Assembly (NCBI RefSeq): GCF_900129175.1
Contig: NZ_FQUI01000018.1
Coordinates: 1 to 38,300 of the forward strand
Direction of reading: 5' to 3'
DNA from: Marinitoga hydrogenitolerans DSM 16785
GTDB taxonomy: Bacteria; Thermotogota; Thermotogae; Petrotogales; Petrotogaceae
DNA length: 38,300 bases
Below, piece by piece: positions 23,286-33,000 of this stretch. The notes below the pieces were generated by a model. The model was not told the DNA's origin, searched no databases, and saw nothing but the letters and a program-made list of their open reading frames with translations. The stretch's first letter is position 1. Each line of letters opens with the position of its first letter. The translations under genes and the position numbers were made by a program.

Positions 23286-25400
23286 ATGAGAAAACTATAT
23301 TATTTAATAACATTCATTTTGTTATTTATACTATCTTCTTGTTTAAAACCTGTTGAATCAAAATTTAAAATAAACGTTGAAATTTCATTTTCTTCGCAAA
23401 CAAAAGCAATAATGAATAAAGATATTAACGAAGCAACTGGAGAAATTATTTTAAGACTTGATTCCCCTCTTGCTAATATTGGTCAAGCTTATTTAAATAT
23501 AGTAAATACAAAAGATACTAAAGACATTAAAACTATTGATTTAACGTCTTTAAATGAAAATACATTTAAAGGTACTTTCGAATTAAAAGAATCTGGAAAA
23601 TATGAGATAGTTGGAATTTTTTCCATTGGTGGTGAAGATTATATAAGCAAAAATAAATTATATATAAATGTTTATGATTATAAAAAGGAATTAGAACCTA
23701 CTCTAAAATTCAAAAACACCAAAACAGGTAATGTTCTTGAAAATAATATTTATGAACCTTACAGAAATTATTCCATATTGGTTTCTATTGATTCTGAAAT
23801 TGTGTATAATAGCGATTTTTCTTATAAAATTTTTTTTGATAACAAATTAATCGAAGAAGGCAACTTAAAAAATAAAACTTTCGAATCAACCCCTGTTTTT
23901 TTCCAAAAGAAAAATCATACCATTTCTGTTGAAGTATTAGATACTGCTAATAACGGTTTTGGTAGAACCACTGTAACCTTATCTCCTAAAGATATTGATA
24001 CATCTTTTAATTTAAATGCAAAAATTTATAAAAACTCATATAATGGTATTATTTTAACAAACAACTCTACTTTAACAACTATAGATCCTATATATGTTGT
24101 AATGAATGTAAACGAAAACTATGATTTACCTGCTTCTTATCTATTCAACATCTCTGATGATAATGGAAATATTATTGAATCATCTCTTGAAAAAACAGAA
24201 TTTAAATATGGACCTATGTATTTAAATAATGGAGATGTAACACTAAAATTATCTGTAAAAAATTTAATTACAAATGATTCAACTGAAAGTTATTTATTCT
24301 TAAATGTTGAGCAATTTGAAGAATTTACTGCCGATTTGAATATTTATAAAAAAGATTATTTAAATAATAATATAAAAATAGATGATTCTTCATTAATAAC
24401 AAATAGGGATCCTATTTATTTTAAAATCCAGGTAAATAAAAAATATGATTTTTCCAATGATCTAAATTACAGTTTTATATTAAAAAAAGATGGTAATGAT
24501 TATAAAAAATTAGATATAACTACAAATAGTACTGTTTTAGAAACAGAAAAAATGTACTTAGATGAAGGAAATTATGAATTGAATTTAACGATAACCAAAG
24601 AAGATACTAATTATGTAAAGAATTATTACAGAACATTTAAAGTTTCCAAGGTTGTTAATAATTTTAATTTAGATTTTTCATTAATACAAAAGAATTCTGA
24701 TGAAAGTACAAATTTATATTATTTACCTGAAAAAGTTATCGTTGATCCAGAGTCCACTATGTTAAATGATTTTGATGTGAATTTTGATATAAAATCGGAA
24801 TATTCATATCCTGCAACTTATGTATATTCTATTTATGTTAATAATAATGAATTGTTTAGATCAAATCCTGTTCAAACTAGAAATTTCAAATACACATCCT
24901 ACAAATTTCCAGAAGGACATAATTATGTTAAAGTTTCTGCTAAAGATGTTGATAGTAATTACTTAGTTACAAAAAATTTTGAAGTGTTAGTTAAAGAAAA
25001 TAATCCACCTGAATTATATAGGGTATCGATAGAAGGAACAGATGTATATTCAAAAGAAAATGCCTATGACTTTTACGATCTAGAAATTAGTAATCCTCTT
25101 AATAATCCGAGAATTATGATTGAATTCGATGATAAATCAGAAATAGTACAAAAGAATGATTTAAACATAAGTATAACTAATATAGAAAGCAATGTTACTA
25201 AAACCATTAATATACCTTTATCTGTAAATCAAAAAAGTAAATTTGTTAGATACTCCGGAATACTCGAAGGTATAACTTTGGATTCAACACAAACCTGGGA
25301 AATTAAAATAGACCCTTCACAAATAGTTGATGAATTTGGAAACACCTGGGCTGATGAATTTGAAACCATTTATTATACCATAAATTTCAAAACCAAATAA
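23286..25400 (+). CDS. Large surface lipoprotein with Ig-like repeats
   Basis: A 704-residue lipoprotein with lipobox ILSSC at about residue 19. The body is all beta with several repeats of about 110 residues. Three share a pattern of a short entry strand, then IDPIYVVMNVNENYD or NRDPIYFKIQVNKKYD, then an aromatic strand (about 260-350, 370-460 and 485-575). They are probably Ig-like domains. The last part (from about 585) resembles bacterial Big-type Ig domains, with IVDEFGNTW near the end. No catalytic motif is seen. The flagellin gene starts 21 bp after its stop with no terminator between, so the two are likely co-expressed, and an envelope role linked to flagella or adhesion can be proposed. 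Family not recognised. Confidence 0.7.
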   Translation: MRKLYYLITFILLFILSSCLKPVESKFKINVEISFSSQTKAIMNKDINEATGEIILRLDSPLANIGQAYLNIVNTKDTKDIKTIDLTSLNENTFKGTFELKESGKYEIVGIFSIGGEDYISKNKLYINVYDYKKELEPTLKFKNTKTGNVLENNIYEPYRNYSILVSIDSEIVYNSDFSYKIFFDNKLIEEGNLKNKTFESTPVFFQKKNHTISVEVLDTANNGFGRTTVTLSPKDIDTSFNLNAKIYKNSYNGIILTNNSTLTTIDPIYVVMNVNENYDLPASYLFNISDDNGNIIESSLEKTEFKYGPMYLNNGDVTLKLSVKNLITNDSTESYLFLNVEQFEEFTADLNIYKKDYLNNNIKIDDSSLITNRDPIYFKIQVNKKYDFSNDLNYSFILKKDGNDYKKLDITTNSTVLETEKMYLDEGNYELNLTITKEDTNYVKNYYRTFKVSKVVNNFNLDFSLIQKNSDESTNLYYLPEKVIVDPESTMLNDFDVNFDIKSEYSYPATYVYSIYVNNNELFRSNPVQTRNFKYTSYKFPEGHNYVKVSAKDVDSNYLVTKNFEVLVKENNPPELYRVSIEGTDVYSKENAYDFYDLEISNPLNNPRIMIEFDDKSEIVQKNDLNISITNIESNVTKTINIPLSVNQKSKFVRYSGILEGITLDSTQTWEIKIDPSQIVDEFGNTWADEFETIYYTINFKTK

Positions 25401-25421
25401 CATAAACATGGAGGTGTGATT

Positions 25422-26615
25422 ATGAGGATTTACCACAACATGGAAGCGTTAAATGCATGGAGAACGCTGTCTAATGTAAAAGGTAGTATGGGAAAAACCT
25501 TAGAAAAACTTTCTTCTGGTTTAAGAATTAACAGAGCTGCCGATGATGCTGCAGGATTGGCTATTTCAGAAAAAATGAGAAACCAGATAAAAGGTCTTGA
25601 TAAAGCCATAAAAAACGCTCAGGACGCTGTATCAATGATTCAAACTGCAGAAGGTGCATTAGATGAAGTTCATTCTATTTTAAAACGTATGAGGGAACTT
25701 GCAGTTCAATCATCAACAGAAACCAATACAGATGCAGATAGAGATCAACTTCAAAATGAATTTCAAGAATTGCGCGATGAAATTAACAGAATTGCTAAAA
25801 CCACTCAATTTAATACAAAAAATTTATTAGATGGCTCAATCAAAGGAACAAGAACTGCTGAAGCTAAAATTGTTGCTCCAGGTTCTGCGCACTTTGCAGT
25901 TGGATCATATTCGTCAAATATTACTGCAAGCGGTAATTTCATTATTGAAGTTGGACAATTCCAGGGCGGGGCTACTTCACAATTAGATGTTAAAATTTCA
26001 AGAATTGATTCAAATGGAGTTTCTCAAGTCACTATTACAAGCGTAACTCTATCTGGTTCTAGAGTTGCAGTGACTTTAAGCGGAGGAACAGGTACAGTAG
26101 CCATTACATGGGATTCTAATCAGATTGCAAGAATAAAAGATTATGGCGGAACTTTAGCCAGTGGTACAAAAATAGATGGAGGATCTGTAGCAGTTTACGG
26201 TATAGTAACGGGTGATGTTGATCCCATAAAATTTCACATTGGAGCTAATGAAGGTCAAGTAATCACATTAGGATTTGAAAGTATGAAAGCTGAAGATTTG
26301 GGAATTACTACAGGTGTTAAAATTAATTCTCAAAGTGATTCGGAATTTGCTATAAGCGCTTTGGATGCTGCTATATACAAAGTTTCAGCATTTAGGGCAA
26401 AACTTGGTGCTTCTCAAAATAGGTTAGAACATACAATTAAAAACTTAGGCGTTGCTCAAGAAAACTTAACTGCTGCTGAAAGCCGTATTAGAGATGCAGA
26501 TATGGCAAAAGAAATGGCGGAATATACAAAACAACAAATTTTACTTCAAAGTGGTACTGCTATGTTATCTCAAGCGAATCAATTACCACAACAGGTTACA
26601 CAACTTCTTAGATAA
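25422..26615 (+). CDS. fliC: Flagellin
   Basis: A 397-residue flagellin, the subunit of the flagellar filament. The N-terminal D0/D1 helices read MRIYHNMEALNAWRTLS with LEKLSSGLRINRAADDAAGLAISEKM, and the C-terminal helices RLEHTIKNLGVAQENLTAAESRIRDADMA end in QLPQQVTQLLR. The central 150 residues (about 150-300) form a variable, Gly/Ser/Thr-rich surface domain. There is no N-terminal signal peptide, as expected for flagellar export. The ATG at 25422 follows GGAGGTGTG; a GTG at 25416 lies inside that site. Any separate promoter would have to lie inside the upstream lipoprotein gene, because the gap is only 21 bp. Confidence 0.96.
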   Translation: MRIYHNMEALNAWRTLSNVKGSMGKTLEKLSSGLRINRAADDAAGLAISEKMRNQIKGLDKAIKNAQDAVSMIQTAEGALDEVHSILKRMRELAVQSSTETNTDADRDQLQNEFQELRDEINRIAKTTQFNTKNLLDGSIKGTRTAEAKIVAPGSAHFAVGSYSSNITASGNFIIEVGQFQGGATSQLDVKISRIDSNGVSQVTITSVTLSGSRVAVTLSGGTGTVAITWDSNQIARIKDYGGTLASGTKIDGGSVAVYGIVTGDVDPIKFHIGANEGQVITLGFESMKAEDLGITTGVKINSQSDSEFAISALDAAIYKVSAFRAKLGASQNRLEHTIKNLGVAQENLTAAESRIRDADMAKEMAEYTKQQILLQSGTAMLSQANQLPQQVTQLLR

Positions 26616-26647
26616 AAAACTCCGGCTTACACCGGAGTTTTATTTTT
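26616..26647. terminator. Shared terminator of flagellin and the convergent CheW gene
   Basis: The 10-bp stem AAAACTCCGG / CCGGAGTTTT (26616-26625, 26632-26641) is followed by TATTTTTTAA on the plus strand and an A/T tract on the other side. The stop codon of the convergent CheW gene lies in the hairpin, so the last codons of that gene are part of the stem. Confidence 0.82.
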
Positions 26648-27103
26648 TAATATTTTTTCAATATTTATTATTAAAACTATTTCTCCATTAAAAGAAAAGA
26701 TCTTATCAACAAAATAAAATTCCTGCATTTCTTCTCCAACATCTTTCAATATTCCTATATCAACTGGAATAATATCTACTATTTCTTTCGTAAAAAATCC
26801 ATAATTTTTTTTATCAAAAATAAAATTTATCACATACATTTTTTCATTATACTCCTGAAATTCATCATTTACAAGCCTTTTTAAATCTATTAATGTTATA
26901 GGTTGATTATCTTTGTTTATCACTCCAACAATATATTCTGGAGTATTTGGTAATTCTTTTTTTTCTGAAGAACTCATAATCTCTTTTATAATATTTGTTT
27001 TTAAAGCATATAACAAATTTCCTATTTTGAAAATTGCATAATAATCTATTTTATCTTTAAGAATTAAAAGTTTTTTTAAATTTTCAAAGGGATTCTTCTG
27101 CAT
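26627..27103 (-). CDS. CheW-domain protein
   Basis: A 158-residue protein with one CheW domain: YYAIFKIGNLLYALKTNIIKEIM, LPNTPEYIVGVINKDNQPITLIDLKRL, and the C-terminal strands FYFVDKIFSFNGEIVLIINIEKIL. CheW couples chemoreceptors to the kinase CheA. Its start (ATG at 27103, 4 nt after a GGAAGTGAC site) lies 20 bp inside the end of the chemoreceptor-like gene, so the two are co-translated and probably act together. It has a short charged N-terminal extension. A CheV-type receiver domain is absent. Confidence 0.87.
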   Translation of the reverse strand: MQKNPFENLKKLLILKDKIDYYAIFKIGNLLYALKTNIIKEIMSSSEKKELPNTPEYIVGVINKDNQPITLIDLKRLVNDEFQEYNEKMYVINFIFDKKNYGFFTKEIVDIIPVDIGILKDVGEEMQEFYFVDKIFSFNGEIVLIINIEKILKNKTPV

Positions 27104-28967
27104 TAAAGTCACTTCCTGTTTCTTCTTTTTTTTCTATTTCTTCTAGTTTTCTAAATATTTCTTCAAGATTCTTTGGGGTTTTTTTAGAACTAAACATTTT
27201 TTTCAACTCTTCATAATTTTTCTCAATTTCTTTAAAACTTTCAACTATATTCTCCATAATATTTTTGTTCTTATTTATAATTAGCTTCAATAAATTAAGA
27301 GCATTTTTTACCTGAGCTGCTGATATTGAATATTCTTTAATAAAATTCTCAATGTCTGTATAATTAGTTGTTACTTTTCTTATTTCAGAAATGTTTGAAT
27401 CTATATTTTTAAATAATTCATCTAAAACATTCTTATACTCATTTAAATTCTCAATTATATGAGATACATGCGAATATGTTTTTACATTATAATCTTTTAA
27501 AACATAAGACATATCCCTCATATCAGCCGCAATTACAGCAAATGATAAAGCACCTTTCTCTTTCGATGCTTCAAGTGCTGCATTTAAAGATAATATTTCT
27601 GCTCTAAATGACAAATCGCTTACTTTCTCTGAAATATCAGTTATTCTATTTATCAAATCATTAAACAAAGATATTTTAGACTTAGATTTCAGCAAATTAT
27701 GGCGCAATTTTTCAAGTTCTTCATCATATAATGAAAGTTTATTCTTGAAATTTTCTGAAACATTTTGAGAATCATTTACCGCCTGAGAAATTGCTTCAAA
27801 TGTTTTTGAAAGTTTTTCAACAGTTTCATTTTCCTCATTTATTCGAGATATTTCTTCTTTAATCAATTCACCAGTTTCATTAATATTATTTTCTAATTTA
27901 TTTATTTTCCTGGAAAAGTTATTAAAATTTTCTTTTAAATTCACGGTAGTCAATTGTAAATTATCAGAAAAATCAACAAACATGGGTTCTTTCACATTTA
28001 TTTCTATATTATCGAAATTCAATTCATTTACTTTTTTTAACTCCTTTTTTAAAACTTCTATAGAGTTATAAAATCTCTTTTTTAAAATAATATTATTAAA
28101 AAGCACTTCTAATAAAATCAAAACTATTAAAAACATTAATCCTATCAAATAATACTTATTAAAATCAGGAGAAATTAAGTTTTTTTCTATATAAAATCCT
28201 ATTCTCCATCCTACAGAATTAATTGGACTAACAAATAATAAATAATCCTTTTTGTTTTTTTTAACTTCTAAAAAACCATGAGAATTTTTCAAATCTCTTA
28301 TTATATTTTCTCTAAAATTTTTGGCAAATGTCCCAGAGTTTATACTACCATCATTATTTACACTAAAATAAGTTCCCAAATTATCTATAAAAAATAGTTC
28401 CCCTTGTTTTTTAAATTTAAATTTATTTGAATCTAAAAAAACATTTTTTAAATTCAAAGCCCCACCAAAAATATACTTTTTACCATTATCATAATGTTCT
28501 AATGCAATTATAATAGCAACATCTCCCGAAATTTTCGACGTAAATATATCGCTAATTGCCCATTGTTTGTTATTTGTAAATATCTCTTGAAAATATCTAT
28601 ATCTTGAAATATTAGTGAAAATATTAGAACTTGAAATACTTTCTCCATCAGAATTTGCTACAAAAAATTCTTCGAATTCAGGAAATTTTTTTAATTGATT
28701 TTTTAAATATTTCAAAACTTTTCCTGTTTCTGTTGAATCATACGAAAAATCTTTTGGCATTAATTTCAATTTTTCAATTTCACTTTTAAAATATAGTGAA
28801 ATATAATTACCTCTTTCATTTAAGTTATCCATTATACTTTCTGAAACAGGATCAGAAATATTTTTGATTAAATCAAATTTGAAAAAATAAATTATAGAAA
28901 ATACCGATATAATCAAAAGTATAATCGTTACTAAATTCAAAAGCCCTTTCATAGATATCTTAGACAT
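27084..28967 (-). CDS. Divergent chemoreceptor-like protein with dCache sensor
   Basis: A 627-residue membrane protein with TM1 near residues 9-29, an extracytoplasmic dCache-like region (about 35-265; FFVANSDGESISSS, SRYRYFQEIF, INSVGWRIGFYI), TM2 near 272-296, and a long coiled coil. The receptor hairpin tip is recognisable but altered: AEILSLNAALEASKEKGALSFAVIAADMRDMSYVLKDY in place of the standard [28 protein letters not shown] see no clear HAMP. The altered tip and the dedicated CheW gene suggest it signals in a separate cluster or has lost CheA control. It starts 11 bp after panC ends. Confidence 0.8.
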   Translation of the reverse strand: MSKISMKGLLNLVTIILLIISVFSIIYFFKFDLIKNISDPVSESIMDNLNERGNYISLYFKSEIEKLKLMPKDFSYDSTETGKVLKYLKNQLKKFPEFEEFFVANSDGESISSSNIFTNISRYRYFQEIFTNNKQWAISDIFTSKISGDVAIIIALEHYDNGKKYIFGGALNLKNVFLDSNKFKFKKQGELFFIDNLGTYFSVNNDGSINSGTFAKNFRENIIRDLKNSHGFLEVKKNKKDYLLFVSPINSVGWRIGFYIEKNLISPDFNKYYLIGLMFLIVLILLEVLFNNIILKKRFYNSIEVLKKELKKVNELNFDNIEINVKEPMFVDFSDNLQLTTVNLKENFNNFSRKINKLENNINETGELIKEEISRINEENETVEKLSKTFEAISQAVNDSQNVSENFKNKLSLYDEELEKLRHNLLKSKSKISLFNDLINRITDISEKVSDLSFRAEILSLNAALEASKEKGALSFAVIAADMRDMSYVLKDYNVKTYSHVSHIIENLNEYKNVLDELFKNIDSNISEIRKVTTNYTDIENFIKEYSISAAQVKNALNLLKLIINKNKNIMENIVESFKEIEKNYEELKKMFSSKKTPKNLEEIFRKLEEIEKKEETGSDFNAEESL

Positions 28968-28978
28968 TTTTATCTCCC

Positions 28979-29821
28979 CTATCCTAAAATAATATTATCA
29001 ATTAATCTTGCTTTACCCACAAAAGCAGCTACTGCAACAAGAACTTTCCCTTCTATTTTTTCAACATTTTCCAAACTATATTCATCAACTATTTCTATAT
29101 AATCTATTTTCACTAATGGATTCTCATCAAATATTTTCTTCATTTCATTTTTTATTTTATTCACATCTCTTTCACCATTTTCAAACAATTCTTTAGCCCT
29201 TTTTAGCGATTTATTTAAAGCCAATGCTTGTAATCTTTCTTCATTATTCAAATAAATATTTCTTGAACTCATAGCTAGTCCATCTTTTTCCCTAATTATT
29301 GGCATTTCTACCATTTCAACATCCATATTTAAATCATCAACCATTTTTCTTAATACCCTAAATTGCTGCGCATCTTTTTGACCAAAATAAGCTCTAGTGG
29401 GCCTTACTATATTAAATAATTTTGAAACTATAGTTGTAACCCCTTTAAAATGTCCTGGCCTAGATTTGCCACAAAGTACCTTTGTTAATTTGACTTCCTC
29501 TACATAAGTAGAATAATCCCTTGCATACATTTCCTCAACTAACGGATGAAAAATATAATCAACATTAAATGGTTTTAACAAATCCATATCTCTATTTAAA
29601 TCTCTTGGATATCTATCAAAATCTTCATTAGGACCAAACTGTGTAGGATTTACAAATATACTTACAACAACTATATCATTATCTTTTCTTGCTTGTTCAA
29701 CCAATGACAAATGCCCCTTATGTAAATATCCCATAGTGGGAACAAATCCTATACTTTTCCCTTCTTTTATTAATTTATTTCTAATTTCTTTCATTTTATT
29801 AATATTCTCAATCAGTTCCAT
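28979..29821 (-). CDS. panC: Pantothenate synthetase
   Basis: A 280-residue enzyme joining pantoate and beta-alanine with ATP to give pantothenate, the coenzyme A precursor. Signatures are [16 protein letters not shown] (with the HxGH nucleotide-binding site), [40 protein letters not shown] and AMSSRN. The ATG at 29821 is preferred because it is 6 nt after GGAGGG; the ATG at 29827 abuts that site. It is the first gene of an unusual operon with the chemoreceptor-like and CheW genes; no other pantothenate genes are near. Confidence 0.96.
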   Translation of the reverse strand: MELIENINKMKEIRNKLIKEGKSIGFVPTMGYLHKGHLSLVEQARKDNDIVVVSIFVNPTQFGPNEDFDRYPRDLNRDMDLLKPFNVDYIFHPLVEEMYARDYSTYVEEVKLTKVLCGKSRPGHFKGVTTIVSKLFNIVRPTRAYFGQKDAQQFRVLRKMVDDLNMDVEMVEMPIIREKDGLAMSSRNIYLNNEERLQALALNKSLKRAKELFENGERDVNKIKNEMKKIFDENPLVKIDYIEIVDEYSLENVEKIEGKVLVAVAAFVGKARLIDNIILG

Positions 29822-29859
29822 TTTCATCCCTCCATTTTACTAATACAATTTCTAAAAGA

Positions 29860-29887
29860 ATTTTACCACATTAAATCTCTTTTTCAA
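29860..29887 (-). promoter_or_regulatory. Promoter of panC
   Basis: On the minus strand TTGAAA (29882-29887), a 16-nt spacer and TAAAAT (29860-29865). It lies about 38 nt before the panC start. Confidence 0.55.
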
Positions 29888-29931
29888 AAAAAAATTTTTT
29901 ACACTAATAGCATCTAAAAATAGTTTAAAAC

Positions 29932-29961
29932 TTGAAATTTAATATCATATTGTTGTATAAT
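29932..29961 (+). promoter_or_regulatory. Promoter of the GH57 amylopullulanase gene
   Basis: TTGAAA (29932-29937), an 18-nt spacer and a perfect TATAAT (29956-29961). The transcript would have a leader of about 65 nt. It diverges from the panC promoter. Confidence 0.6.
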
Positions 29962-30031
29962 CTTAAATGACTGTCTTTATATAATCACTAACACAAAAAA
30001 TACATTCTTTTAAAAGGGGGTTACAAAAAGT

Positions 30032-33000
30032 ATGAAGATTTCAAAGTATTTTCTCGTAGTTATACTTACGGTATTGTCTCTTTTTCTAATTAGTTGTGGG
30101 GCTCAACAACAAACAGCCGCAAACGAAGTTCCAGCAGTGGAAAAATTTGTTTCTGAAAATGAATCACCTGAAGCTACAGAATTGACCACAAAAGATGATT
30201 TCATAGAGTTAACATTCAAAGTCTCTTTACCAGAAAATACACCTCAAAACGAAAATATATATATCGTTGGTTCTTTTAATGATTGGAACCCTGGTGATGA
30301 GAATTATCTTTTAAAAAGAAATGGAAATATTGGAACAGTTGTTTTAAATGTTGAAAAGGATACAGAAATTGAATATAAATATACACGGGGCAATTGGGGT
30401 ACAGTTGAAAAAGACGAAAACGACGAAGAAATCGAAAATAGAAAAGTTTTAGCGGATGAAAATAAAATTATTGAAGATGTTGTTGCAAGTTGGGCAGATA
30501 TACCTGCTGAAATTAAAACAAAAGCGCAACCTGGTGAAAAAGCTGTTGTCACATTTGAAGTTACACTTCCTTCGAACACCCCTAAATCAGATCCAATATA
30601 TATTGTAGGTAATTTCAACAATTGGGATCCAGGGCAGCTTGAAATGGATAGAAATGAAAATAAAGCAACATATCACTTAGAAACAGAAGTGGGAAAGAGA
30701 TTGGAATACAAATATACAAGAGGAAATTGGGATACTGTTGAAAAAGACGAAAATGGCGAAGAAATTTCAAATAGAGTATTAATAGTAACAGATACAGAAC
30801 AATTGCAAACAGATAAGGTTGCTTCATGGAGAGATATTCCACCACAAGAAACTTCAAATTCATCAGAAACACCTGAAGTAAAAAACATTTCTGATGAAGC
30901 AATTGAAAACTTTTTATCTTCAATTCCAAAAGGTGATGAGAATAAAGAACCATTAAAAGTTGCTATTGTATGGCATCATCATCAACCTTCATATAAAATT
31001 CCAGGAAATTTAAATGCCGAAATGCCATGGGTTAGAGCTCATGCTATAAATGATTATCCATATATGGCAGATTTGGTTGACAAATACTTAACTTCAGGAA
31101 GTGTTACATTTAATATTACACCAGTATTATTAATGCAATTAATGGATTACGTCAATAATGGAGCTAAAGATAAATATTTGGAACTTTCTTTAAAAGATAA
31201 TTTAACAGATAAAGAAAAAGAATTTGTAAAGTGGCATTTTTTTGATATAAATCCACAATTTATTGATTCTCACCCAAGATATTCAGAATTAAGAGAAAAA
31301 AGAGATAAAAATGAAGAATTTACTTCCCAAGATTGGTTAGATTTAAAAGTAGCATGGAATCTTTATTGGATAAACATTGAATATATAAATAGGGATGCTA
31401 AGTTAAGAGAGTTAGCTGAAAAAGATAAAAATTATACAAAAGAAGATTTAGATTATGTAATTTCAAAACATTATGAATTAATGTCTCAAATTGTAGAAAA
31501 ATATAAAAAATTATGGGATGAAGGAAAAATCGAATTAACAACAACACCTTATTATCATCCAATTTTACCGTTATTAGTAGATATGGGATGGCCTGAAGAC
31601 GCTAAAGCCCAAATATCAAGGGGATTGGAATATTTCTCGAAAATCTTTGGAAGAAAACCTGTAGGAATGTGGCCTTCAGAACAAGCTGTTAGCTCACCTC
31701 TTGTTCCTATGTTTGCTGATAATAATGTAAAATGGATAATTACAGATAAACAGATTTTACAAAAAGCCGGAATCAACACTGGTGATCCACGTCAATTATA
31801 TAAGCCATATAAAGTAACAGTGGATGGAAAAAGTGTCATTGTATTTTTTAGAGATACCGACTTATCTGATAGAATAGGTTTCAAATATTCAAACATGTCA
31901 AAAGAAAATGCTGTAAAAGACTTTCTTAGCACGTTACACGATATACAAAAAATGAACGATAATGGTGATATGATTGTTACAGTAGCTCTTGACGGTGAAA
32001 ATGCTTGGGAACATTACCCAAATAATGGTAATGATTTTAGAAAATTATTTTATCAAGCTTTATCAAATGACCCTTACATTGAATTAGTTACACCTAATGA
32101 ATACATAGAAAGTTATAATATAGAAGGTGAATTAAAACAATTACCAAAAGGTTCATGGGTTGGCGGAAGTCTGGATACATGGTATGGGGAAAAAGAAGAA
32201 AATGAAGGTTGGGAAAGATTATCTGAAGCAAGAAAGGTCTTAATGAATAATAAAGATAAATTATCTGATGCTGAGTTCAAAAAAGCATTAGATATTTTAT
32301 ATGCAGCAGAAGGTAGTGATTGGTTCTGGTGGTATGGTGCAGACCAAGATGCTGGAAATAATGAAGTTTTATTTGACATGCACTTTAAAAAATTATTAAT
32401 TCAATTATATAGAATATCTAAAGTTCCTGAAGATAAAATTCCAGGATATTTATTTATAGCAAATAAAAAACCTTCTTCTGCTACACAGGGCAACATTGGA
32501 AAAGTAGAGATAACATTAGATGGAGAAATTGACAACAATGAAATTACAAAAAGCGGATATTTCGCAGATGATGATTCTGGTGTAATGCACAGAGAAGGAG
32601 ATTTAATCTCAGGTTTTTATGTTGGAAGAGATAATTCAAATATATATGTTGCCATTGAATTAAAAAAATCTCTTGATGAGTTAGCTGGAAAACCTTATAA
32701 ATTAGAAATTTATACCGATGCTCCAAATGCAAAAAAATTAAATACTAAAACAGCTTATTCAAAAACAGGTGAAGATATAACTGATTTAGGATTTGCTTTG
32801 GCTAAAAGATTCAGTTTTAATTTGCAAAAATATCCAAAATCTCACGATTTATATTATTATAATGCAAGCGGAACAGAAAGATGGATGATATCCGGTAAGT
32901 CTTCTAAATATATCGCAGCAAAAAACAACATTGTAGAATTTAAAATACCTTTTGACTTATTAGGAATAAAAAGCGGCGATGAACTCAACTTAGCCGTAGT

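Noticed and set aside
30615-30953. Minus-strand frames of 71-112 codons within the amylopullulanase gene
   Set aside because: They are antisense to conserved starch-binding modules, have no ribosome sites and show no domain pattern.
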